A DNA stretch of 64,000 nucleotides, taken from positions 1 through 64,000 of the forward strand of contig SVEC01000008.1 in NCBI GenBank assembly GCA_015057555.1, written 5' to 3'. The stretch is from Lachnospiraceae bacterium. Its GTDB lineage: Bacteria; Bacillota; Clostridia; Lachnospirales; Lachnospiraceae. The notes under the pieces were generated by a model. The model did not search any database. It worked only from the letters and a program-made list of their open reading frames with translations, and was not told the DNA's origin. Numbering within the stretch: the stretch's first letter is position 1; every line of letters begins with the position of its first letter. The position numbers and the translations under genes are program-made. This document shows, piece after piece, positions 1 to 6,689 of this stretch.

Positions 1-231
1 CTGTGGTGGCTGACCTGGCATTCCCATTGGTCTTGGCATACCCTGTGGTGGCTGACCTGGCATTCCCATCGGTGCTGGCTGGCCCTGTGGTGGCTGACCT
101 GGCATTCCCATTGGTCTTGGCATACCCTGTGGTGGCTGACCTGGCATTCCCATCGGTGCTGGCTGGCCCTGTGGTGGCTGACCTGGCATTCCCATCGGTC
201 TTGGCTGACCCTGTGGTGGCTGACCCATCAT
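1..231. repeat. 42-bp in-frame tandem repeats
   Basis: Five consecutive 42-bp units begin at 1, 43, 85, 127 and 169, each starting with ctgtggtggctgacctggca on the plus strand, followed by a shortened unit from 211. Units differ only in the variable tri-residue segment (M-P-R or Q-P-A or Q-P-R). They encode 14-residue Pro/Gly/Met repeats of the minus-strand gene. The array continues past the left edge, so its copy number is unknown. The length is a multiple of three, so slippage would change protein length without a frameshift. Confidence 0.95.
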
Positions 232-954
232 AGCCTGTGGTGTTCCTGGCATAGGTGGTCTTCCTCCCATCATACCCTGTGGTGGCTGACCCATCATATT
301 ATTCATAACGCCTAATTTATTAACCTTTACTGAGTTATTATTCATTGGCGCATTTCCTGCATTCATATCTGTAAGTCCAGTATCCTTACTTACATAGTAT
401 CCAATCTGCTCAAGCTCCTTATCTGCTAAATCCTTAAGCTTGCCCACTGAAAAATCATCAGAATTTACTAGGGTGATGAGCTTTGCTACATAGTTATCCT
501 TGTCCTTCTCATCATATCTAAACTTTGACAAAATTTCTCTAAAAAGCTTTGGGAGCTCTGCCATAGGCATAACATCCTGTTTAATAGGAAGTAATAGGCA
601 CTTAACTATGTAATTCTCCTCATTTACATATATGTAATTGGTATCCTTCACGATGTAGCTAACTGGAACTCCAAGTGTCCCCACTTCAAATGCACCTGCT
701 ATTCCACTTATGATTGCAAGAACAGCTTTCTTATCTAAAGTTTTCTTAAGCATGCTTTCTAAGCTAATTCCGTCCTTTACATACGAAGTTATACTTCTTA
801 CACCCTCATCATCAGAATATTGAAATGTAACCATACCTGCAGCCTGAGAAACCTTATCCGCTACTCTCTCATCATATACATCTGCTGCTTTAAGCTCATA
901 TCTTACTACATCTAAGTTATTCTGCTTTGTAACCGTAAATTCTGTCTTTTTCAT
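1..954 (-). CDS. DUF6382-like protein with Pro/Gly-rich repeat tail (partial, C-terminus beyond window)
   Basis: The gene runs off the left edge; 318 codons are visible from the ATG at 954, which follows a GGGAGG ribosome site. Residues 1 to about 185 are a globular domain that resembles, segment by segment, the N-terminal part of the next gene upstream (980-2545): shared pattern of a D-G-I-S-L-E start, a hydrophobic helix, Y-I-Y-V-N and L-L-P-I-K. I infer a DUF6382-like domain. After residue 200 the sequence becomes Gly/Pro/Met/Gln rich, ending in perfect 14-residue repeats built on P-M-G-M-P-G-Q-P-P-Q-G. No signal peptide or membrane helix is visible, so it is probably cytoplasmic. An FHA domain or membrane segment may follow outside the window. 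Function unknown; pairing with an FHA protein suggests a role in phospho-dependent assembly of a surface or secretion system. Confidence 0.7.
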   Translation of the reverse strand, partial: MKKTEFTVTKQNNLDVVRYELKAADVYDERVADKVSQAAGMVTFQYSDDEGVRSITSYVKDGISLESMLKKTLDKKAVLAIISGIAGAFEVGTLGVPVSYIVKDTNYIYVNEENYIVKCLLLPIKQDVMPMAELPKLFREILSKFRYDEKDKDNYVAKLITLVNSDDFSVGKLKDLADKELEQIGYYVSKDTGLTDMNAGNAPMNNNSVKVNKLGVMNNMMGQPPQGMMGGRPPMPGTPQAMMGQPPQGQPRPMGMPGQPPQGQPAPMGMPGQPPQGMPRPMGMPGQPPQGQPAPMGMPGQPPQGMPRPMGMPGQPPQ

Positions 955-979
955 AAAAACCTCCCAAATTCATTATCGT

Positions 980-2545
980 CTATCTAATCTTAAATAAGAA
1001 TTCCTCATCTCCAAGTCTAATCCTTGAATCATGTGTAAGAATCTCCTCTACACCTTCCTCAACCATCTTATCATTAACGTATGTATGGTTAGTTGACTTG
1101 TTATCCTTGATGTAACAAACTCCGTCCTTCTGTATAATAACTGCATGCTGACGGCTGATAGCTCCGTTACCATCAACAGTGTAATCAACACCTCTTGAAG
1201 CCTTACCAATCTTGAACATTACCTTACCAAGCATAATTCTCTCTTCAGTATTTACTCTTATAAGGTATGGCATAGCCTTTGGCGCATTTAATATGGATGT
1301 TCTTGGTGTTTCTGTAACTGTCTTACTTAATATAGAATTGCTCTTTGGCTTTTCCTCCTCAACAGGTGCTGCCTCTGGTACAGGAACCTCCCCTGGTACA
1401 GGAACCGGACCTGGTCCCTCAAGCTTCTCTGTCTCTCCCTCATGCTCTGCTGCGCTCTGAATAAGAGCCGCTCTATTTACCTTAACAACATTCTTCTTGA
1501 TAGAAGGTGGTCTATTTGAACCAAGTACATTATCCAAATCGTCTAAGGTCTTAATCTCGCCTACCGGCTCCTCAGTTGTTCTAAGAGTAGGAACTGTTCC
1601 AACTAACTCCTTAATTCTGCTCTTAATTATGTCCACATCAGTTTCTTTGCTCTGTGGCTTAGTAAGAGTTGGCTTTGAAGCCTCCTCCTCCTTAGCTTCT
1701 ACAGGCTTTTCTTCGGCAACCGGCTCAGCAATAGTAGGAATCTCCTCTTCTTCCTTAACTGCACTCATACCAGCTGGCAATATACTGTCAAGCTCCTCAT
1801 CCTCAGCTACTGATTCTTCTACCTCTTCCTCTTCATCATCGCCAATCTCCGGAAGGTCTCCGGCGTCTTCCATGGCACTCATAAAGTCAGAAACATTTGA
1901 TGCTTCTTCCTCAACAAATGTAGGCTCCTCATTTACCACTTCAACTCCGTCCGCATCTATGGAAGCAGTCTCCTCAAATGTAAGCCCAGCCTCCTCCATA
2001 AGAGCCTCAGCAAGGCCCACCAAGCCTCTCAAATTAAAGCTGTCACTGTTAATATATGTAAGAAGCTTACCTACATATGAAAGCTCCTCTTCAATGTCGT
2101 ATCTCATATTTGCCAAAAGCTGTCTAACAAAGCTCTTGAACTCAGCAGCTACCTGAGCCTTGCTCTCAACAGGAAGGCAAATATACTGCAGCTCCATATT
2201 TTCTCCCACATATACATAGCTTCTGTTAAGAAGAATATATGACAACTGTATAGCCTGCTCCTTAAAGGATATAAGGTTTGCAGCTATATTTCTCACAAGG
2301 AAAAGCACCTGTTCTGTCTTCATCTCTTTGGCAATATAATCCTCCAGAGATATCTTTCCTGTAATATCATAGGTGAGATAATCATAATCATCATCTTCCT
2401 CGTAGATTATATCTACTAATTCTTTGAGATTATTTTCCTCACAGTAATCCAGTACTTCTTCATCTAACTCACAGTCTTCGCCCATAGTGTAAGTAAGATA
2501 TTTTTCTTCTCCAATGTTTCTTGCCTTGAAGTTAAATACTCTCAT
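980..2545 (-). CDS. FHA-domain protein with DUF6382-like N-terminus
   Basis: 521 residues. Residues 1 to about 190 match the N-terminal domain of the neighbouring gene at 1-954. Residues 200-425 are a low-complexity linker very rich in Glu, Pro and Val, likely disordered. The last 95 residues are a clear forkhead-associated domain: the I-G-K-A-S-R strand, I-S-R-Q-H-A-V-I and D-N-K-S-T-N-H-T-Y-V-N, the conserved Ser/His/Asn residues that contact phosphothreonine. FHA domains bind phosphothreonine peptides, so this is probably a cytoplasmic signalling scaffold partnered with a Ser/Thr kinase not in this window. It lies 25 nt upstream of the repeat protein and 36 nt downstream of mltG, so the three probably share a transcript. 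A related DUF6382-like/FHA gene sits at 15099-16043 in the tad operon. Confidence 0.85.
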   Translation of the reverse strand: MRVFNFKARNIGEEKYLTYTMGEDCELDEEVLDYCEENNLKELVDIIYEEDDDYDYLTYDITGKISLEDYIAKEMKTEQVLFLVRNIAANLISFKEQAIQLSYILLNRSYVYVGENMELQYICLPVESKAQVAAEFKSFVRQLLANMRYDIEEELSYVGKLLTYINSDSFNLRGLVGLAEALMEEAGLTFEETASIDADGVEVVNEEPTFVEEEASNVSDFMSAMEDAGDLPEIGDDEEEEVEESVAEDEELDSILPAGMSAVKEEEEIPTIAEPVAEEKPVEAKEEEASKPTLTKPQSKETDVDIIKSRIKELVGTVPTLRTTEEPVGEIKTLDDLDNVLGSNRPPSIKKNVVKVNRAALIQSAAEHEGETEKLEGPGPVPVPGEVPVPEAAPVEEEKPKSNSILSKTVTETPRTSILNAPKAMPYLIRVNTEERIMLGKVMFKIGKASRGVDYTVDGNGAISRQHAVIIQKDGVCYIKDNKSTNHTYVNDKMVEEGVEEILTHDSRIRLGDEEFLFKIR

Positions 2546-2581
2546 AACTTCCCTCCTACTCGTATATAATAGTGTGTAACC

Positions 2582-3712
2582 TTATTCTGCCTCTTCTGCT
2601 TCTTCCTCAGGAACACCATTTGGACCACCGATAATCTGGGTATCGATATGCTCCTCATAGGTCTCTGTAAAGATATGAGTACCTGCTTCCTCGTCATCCA
2701 CATGATAGTAATAATATCCGTGCTCTTCTGGATAAAGCACTGCATTGATACAATCAAGTCCCGGATTACATATAGGACCTACAGGTAGTCCTTCATAAAG
2801 GTAAGTGTTATATCTAGATTCAAGCTCAAGGTCCTCATAGTAAACCTGGCTTTGATCATACATTCCATCAGTAAGAGGATAAAGTACGGTTGGACACATC
2901 TGTAAAGGCATATCTGCTCTAAGTCTGTTATTAATAACTCCTGCTATAACTGCTCTCTCAGATGCAACCTTTGCCTCTCTTTCAACTATAGACGCTCTAG
3001 TCACAACATCGAAGGATGAGTATCCAAGCTCTGCTGCTCTGGCCTGCATATCCTCTGTATAATAGTTATCAAAGGTATCCAACATCCAATCAACCAGTGA
3101 AGCTGCTGTTGTATCCTCATATATATCGTAGGTAGCTGGGAATATATATCCCTGAAGCTTATACTTTACAGGAATTCCAGCTGGCAAGTCATCAAGATAT
3201 GGGAAATCAGCTGAGGTTACAGAGTTCACCTCTCTCAGGAACTCATCTGCTGAACAAATATCCTGCTCCTCACATCTGGCAGCTATCATCTCTATGGTGA
3301 ACCCCTCTGGAATCACCAAATAATCTATAGGTACTATCTCTTCAAACTCCGGACACATAGCGGCCATCATCTCTAAGGTGTTCATACCTGTATTAAGAGT
3401 GTAGGTTCCACTCTTAAGCTTTCCTCTATACTGAGAATCCTGAAGTCTCTTAACAAATGCATTTGGATACTGAATCAAACCCTTGTCCTTAAGAATCTTT
3501 GCAATCTCCTTTGCAGATGCTCCTTCAGGGATTGTTACAACTACGTCCTCTCCCTCAAAGGAATCCATGCCCTCTAGTTCGAATTTATAGTCATCATAAT
3601 ATCCTTTAATGTAATCCTTTACAATCAGGCTTAAGGCAACCACTGCCACAACTAATATAATCACTTTTATAAATCTAATTATGCTATTCAAAATTCCAGT
3701 CCTCTTCTTCAT
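2582..3712 (-). CDS. mltG: endolytic murein transglycosylase MltG
   Basis: 376 residues, the usual length for the family. There is a single N-terminal membrane helix (about residues 11-32), then a LysM-like part (V-V-V-T-I-P-E-G-A-S-A near residue 60), then the YceG/MltG catalytic domain. The catalytic glutamate sits in S-I-V-E-R-E near residue 244, and the family signature L-P-V-G-P-I-C-N-P-G lies near residue 305. MltG cleaves nascent glycan strands at the outer face of the membrane and sets glycan length. The C-terminus ends in an acidic Glu/Ala tail. It begins with ATG at 3712 and is divergent from the cyclophilin gene. Good family match; confidence is high. Confidence 0.95.
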   Translation of the reverse strand: MKKRTGILNSIIRFIKVIILVVAVVALSLIVKDYIKGYYDDYKFELEGMDSFEGEDVVVTIPEGASAKEIAKILKDKGLIQYPNAFVKRLQDSQYRGKLKSGTYTLNTGMNTLEMMAAMCPEFEEIVPIDYLVIPEGFTIEMIAARCEEQDICSADEFLREVNSVTSADFPYLDDLPAGIPVKYKLQGYIFPATYDIYEDTTAASLVDWMLDTFDNYYTEDMQARAAELGYSSFDVVTRASIVEREAKVASERAVIAGVINNRLRADMPLQMCPTVLYPLTDGMYDQSQVYYEDLELESRYNTYLYEGLPVGPICNPGLDCINAVLYPEEHGYYYYHVDDEEAGTHIFTETYEEHIDTQIIGGPNGVPEEEAEEAE

Positions 3713-3755
3713 TTTTATTAGTTTGGTTTACATAATATTTTAAAAAATTACATAC

Positions 3756-3784
3756 TTGAAGTAATTTTACAATAATGCTATTAT
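3756..3784 (+). promoter_or_regulatory. putative sigma-A promoter for the cyclophilin gene
   Basis: TTGAAG (3756-3761), a 17-bp spacer and TATTAT (3779-3784) lie 61 bp upstream of the ATG at 3846, in the AT-rich gap between the divergent mltG and cyclophilin genes. Assigned by consensus match only. Confidence 0.5.
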
Positions 3785-3845
3785 ATATTATCATCTTTTC
3801 TTGAAAATATCAAGAAAATATAATTAGAAGAAAGGACTAAATATT

Positions 3846-4364
3846 ATGGCTAATCCAATAGTTACCATGACAATGGAGAATGGGGATGTGATGAAATTAG
3901 AACTTTATCCGGAAATCGCCCCAAACACAGTTAAGAATTTCATTTCACTTGTTAAGAAGGGTTTTTATGATGGACTTATATTCCACCGTGTTATCGAGGG
4001 ATTTATGATTCAGGGTGGTTGTCCTGACGGAGTTGGAACAGGTGGTCCTGGCTACTCAATCTACGGTGAATTTGCTGACAATGGTTTTGAGAACAATTTA
4101 AAGCATGAGCCAGGTGTACTTTCAATGGCGCGTTCTATGATGCCTAACTCAGCAGGCTCACAGTTCTTCATTATGCACAAGACTTCTCCACACCTTGATG
4201 GTTCTTACGCAGCTTTTGGTAAGATTACAGAGGGTATGGATATCGTGGACAAGATTGCAACTACTCCTACCGGCTGGGGGGATAAACCACTTGCCGAGCA
4301 GAAGATTGCAACTGTTACCGTAGACACTATGGGTGCAGAGTACGACGAGCCTGAGAAGTACTAA
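3846..4364 (+). CDS. peptidyl-prolyl cis-trans isomerase, cyclophilin type
   Basis: 172 residues with no signal peptide, so cytoplasmic. The cyclophilin core is complete: F-H-R-V-I (residues 46-50, including the catalytic Arg48), F-M-I-Q-G-G, G-T-G-G-P-G-Y, and S-Q-F-F-I-M-H, followed by L-D-G-S-Y-A-A-F-G-K. Cyclophilins catalyse proline isomerisation during protein folding. A ribosome site GAAAGGA precedes the ATG. It is monocistronic: its own promoter lies upstream and a strong hairpin terminator lies 22 nt after the stop. Confidence 0.95.
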   Translation: MANPIVTMTMENGDVMKLELYPEIAPNTVKNFISLVKKGFYDGLIFHRVIEGFMIQGGCPDGVGTGGPGYSIYGEFADNGFENNLKHEPGVLSMARSMMPNSAGSQFFIMHKTSPHLDGSYAAFGKITEGMDIVDKIATTPTGWGDKPLAEQKIATVTVDTMGAEYDEPEKY

Positions 4365-4386
4365 AGAATAATTAATAAAACAATTC

Positions 4387-4419
4387 AAAAGGCTGTGGGA
4401 TTGTCTCCCACAGCCTTTT
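4387..4419. terminator. bidirectional terminator between cyclophilin and YesL-like genes
   Basis: A 14-bp stem (aaaaggctgtggga paired with tcccacagcctttt) with a short loop, flanked by A and T runs, so it can work on both strands. The minus-strand gene at 4418 has its stop codon inside the distal part of this hairpin. Confidence 0.9.
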
Positions 4420-5230
4420 ATTCTACTTCATCTTCTATTTTTTCCTTCTCAGGCTCTTCTGTTTCTTCTTCCTGTTCTTCACTATCAGTCTCTTCGCCTA
4501 TATCGGTATCTTCAGTTCCTGGTTTTTCTGCTTCTTTATCTTCTTCCTCTTCAAAATCTTCATCATCCACAGTCCACTCATCCGGGTCTACCTCTGGGGC
4601 AGGCTCTAGGTATGGCTTTAGGCAACCTAGCATAAAGTAAGCGTACAGGTATGCTACAAATCCAAAACCTACTATAGCAAATCCAACTACTGCTAGGGCA
4701 ACTGAATAATAAAAACACCATCCGATAATTGCTGTTACAACAGTAAGCAGTAAGGTTACTGGGAAGTTCTTTATAGAGAGCAGGAATGCATTTCTTATCT
4801 GAACTGAGGTTTTGTTATCAAACTTAGCCTGAAGCGGAAATACGTACATAGTTATAAACACTGTCACTGCAAGAAGCACTACACTTACAGCTATCATAGG
4901 CTTGGCAACCTCTACTCTGGCATCCTGCCACTGCTTAAGCCAGTACCACAAATCTACTCCAAACACAAAAAGCAAAGTAACCATAATCAACCAAATCACA
5001 ACTGATTGCTTAAGGTTTTCCTTGTAGCTCTTAATGTAGTTTTTGAATACATATCCATCGTCTCCTGCAACACCCTTCATAGCTGCATAATAGGTTGCAG
5101 TCATAGAGGTTCCTATGGTGACGATAGGGATACATCCTATAACAAAAAGCAGGGATAATATCATGGCATCTCCCAATCTATTTAACATTTTGATAAACAT
5201 ATTATCATAATTTAATCCTTCAACTGACAT
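4418..5230 (-). CDS. YesL/DUF624-like integral membrane protein with acidic tail
   Basis: The start is set at ATG 5230 because AAGGAGATATTTGAT directly precedes it; the longer frame adds 15 residues without a ribosome site. About 270 residues. Five or six hydrophobic helices cover residues 20-210, with the S-L-L-F-V-I-G-C-I-P-I-V-T-I-G-T-S segment that is typical of the YesL (DUF624) family. The last 60 residues are almost entirely Glu/Asp/Lys and probably disordered in the cytoplasm. YesL proteins are often next to sugar-transport operons but have no proven function. Here it is single, convergent to the cyclophilin gene. The acidic tail is unusual for the family. Confidence 0.75.
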   Translation of the reverse strand: MSVEGLNYDNMFIKMLNRLGDAMILSLLFVIGCIPIVTIGTSMTATYYAAMKGVAGDDGYVFKNYIKSYKENLKQSVVIWLIMVTLLFVFGVDLWYWLKQWQDARVEVAKPMIAVSVVLLAVTVFITMYVFPLQAKFDNKTSVQIRNAFLLSIKNFPVTLLLTVVTAIIGWCFYYSVALAVVGFAIVGFGFVAYLYAYFMLGCLKPYLEPAPEVDPDEWTVDDEDFEEEEDKEAEKPGTEDTDIGEETDSEEQEEETEEPEKEKIEDEVE

Positions 5231-5324
5231 ATCAAATATCTCCTTTTCCCAAAATACCTCTAAATAATAACACAAGATTTATTTATTTTCTACCCCAGCC
5301 GTCAAGTTTAAATGTCAACTTTTG

Positions 5325-5365
5325 TCTAATCTATTGACAAATTCCTTAATTTTCAATAGATTAGA
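5325..5365 (+). promoter_or_regulatory. promoter with overlapping 12-bp inverted repeat upstream of the lysA-like gene
   Basis: TCTAATCTATTG (5325-5336) and CAATAGATTAGA (5354-5365) form perfect inverted arms with a 17-nt centre. A promoter-like pair is laid across them: TTGACA at 5334-5339, 17-bp spacing, TAGATT at 5357-5362. The left arm overlaps the -35 box and the right arm contains the -10 box. This is the geometry of an operator bound by a dimeric repressor, although an RNA hairpin cannot be excluded. The coding start is 33 bp downstream. Confidence 0.55.
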
Positions 5366-5397
5366 GGATAGTTATTTTTACAATTCGGAGGTTTATT

Positions 5398-6648
5398 ATG
5401 AAGAAAGCATTTGTAACCAAGGAGATGGTGAAAAATATAGTCAAGGATTTTCCTACTCCATTTCATATATATGACGAAAAGGCCATTAGAGAAAATGCAA
5501 GAAAGCTTAAGGAGGCTTTTTCATGGAACAAGGGTTACAAGGAGTACTTTGCTGTTAAGGCAACTCCAAACCCAACCATCCTTAGAATTTTAAATGAAGA
5601 GGGCTGTGGAACAGATTGCTCTTCTTACGCAGAGCTTCTTATGTCAGAGAAGGTGGGCATCGTGGGTGATGAGATTATGTTCTCATCAAATGATACTCCA
5701 GCAGAGGAGTTTGTATACGCTAGAAAGCTTGGCGCTACCATTAATCTTGACGACTACACTCATATTCAGTTTTTGAAGGATACCTGTGGTATTCCAGAGA
5801 CTATTTCCTGTAGATATAATCCAGGTGGAACATTCTCTATATCAACTACCATCATGGACAACCCTGGAGATGCTAAGTACGGTATGACCAAGGAGCAGCT
5901 TTTCAAGGCTTATGTGGAGCTTAAAGAGCTTGGTGCCAAGAGATTTGGTCTCCATTCATTCCTTGCAAGTAACACTGTTACCAACGAGTATTATCCTACT
6001 CTTGCAAAAATTCTTTTTGAGCTTGCAGTAGAGCTTAAAAACGAAACTGGCATAGAGCTTAGCTTTATTAACCTTTCAGGCGGTATTGGAATCCCTTACA
6101 CTCCAGACAAGGAACCTAACGATATTATGGCTATCGGCGAGGGCGTTAAAAGGGCCTTTGAGGAGGTACTTGTTCCTGCCGGACTTGGAGATTTGAGCAT
6201 ATTTACAGAGCTTGGAAGATTTATGCTTGCTCCTTATGGACACTTGGTTACTCAGGCAATTCACGAAAAGCACACTCACAAGGAGTACATTGGTGTAGAT
6301 GCCTGTGCAGTAAACCTTATGAGACCTGCTATGTACGGTGCTTACCACCACATTACAGTTCTTGGCAAGGAAAACGAGCCTTGTGATTACACATATGACG
6401 TGACAGGTTCTCTCTGCGAGAACAATGATAAATTTGCCATCGACAGAAAGCTTCCAAAGATTGACAAGGGAGATTATCTTGTAATCCACGACACTGGAGC
6501 TCACGGCTTTGCTATGGGCTACAACTACAACGGAAAGCTTAAGTCTGCAGAGCTTCTCCTTCAGGAGGACGGCTCAGTGAAGATGATTCGTAGAGCCGAG
6601 ACAGTGGAGGATTACTTCGCAACTCTAGAGGGTTTCTGGGAGGCGTAA
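5398..6648 (+). CDS. lysA: diaminopimelate [17 protein letters not shown] PLP enzyme
   Basis: 416 residues, near the usual LysA length. It is a fold III (alanine-racemase-like barrel) PLP decarboxylase. The PLP lysine is Lys54 in F-A-V-K-A-T-P-N-P; the phosphate-binding glycine loop is L-S-G-G-I-G; C-E-N-N-D near residue 340 is the substrate cysteine/glutamate region contributed across the dimer. LysA makes lysine from meso-diaminopimelate. An oddity is that the usual G-L-H-x-H-I-G-S motif reads G-L-H-S-F-L-A-S, losing the second histidine, so the enzyme belongs to a divergent subgroup and may use another diamino acid. It has its own promoter/operator and a strong terminator, so it is monocistronic and probably separately regulated. 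Confidence 0.8.
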   Translation: MKKAFVTKEMVKNIVKDFPTPFHIYDEKAIRENARKLKEAFSWNKGYKEYFAVKATPNPTILRILNEEGCGTDCSSYAELLMSEKVGIVGDEIMFSSNDTPAEEFVYARKLGATINLDDYTHIQFLKDTCGIPETISCRYNPGGTFSISTTIMDNPGDAKYGMTKEQLFKAYVELKELGAKRFGLHSFLASNTVTNEYYPTLAKILFELAVELKNETGIELSFINLSGGIGIPYTPDKEPNDIMAIGEGVKRAFEEVLVPAGLGDLSIFTELGRFMLAPYGHLVTQAIHEKHTHKEYIGVDACAVNLMRPAMYGAYHHITVLGKENEPCDYTYDVTGSLCENNDKFAIDRKLPKIDKGDYLVIHDTGAHGFAMGYNYNGKLKSAELLLQEDGSVKMIRRAETVEDYFATLEGFWEA

Positions 6649-6686
6649 AAAATAGGCTGTGGGATAAATCCCACAGCCTATTTTTT
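6647..6686. terminator. bidirectional terminator after lysA-like gene
   Basis: An 18-bp perfect stem (aaaaaataggctgtggga with its complement), loop TAAA, immediately after the TAA stop of the plus-strand gene and 3 bp before the stop of the convergent minus-strand gene. The core gctgtggga is the same as in the terminator at 4387-4419. Confidence 0.92.
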
Positions 6687-6689
6687 ACA

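Noticed and set aside
3..233. Plus-strand frame of 76 residues with perfect repeats
   Set aside because: It is the antisense shadow of the Pro/Gly repeat of the minus-strand gene, without a ribosome site or independent start.
1212..2156. Ser/Thr-rich plus-strand frames opposite the FHA gene
   Set aside because: They mirror the Glu/Pro-rich linker of the FHA protein; the low-complexity composition explains the open frames.
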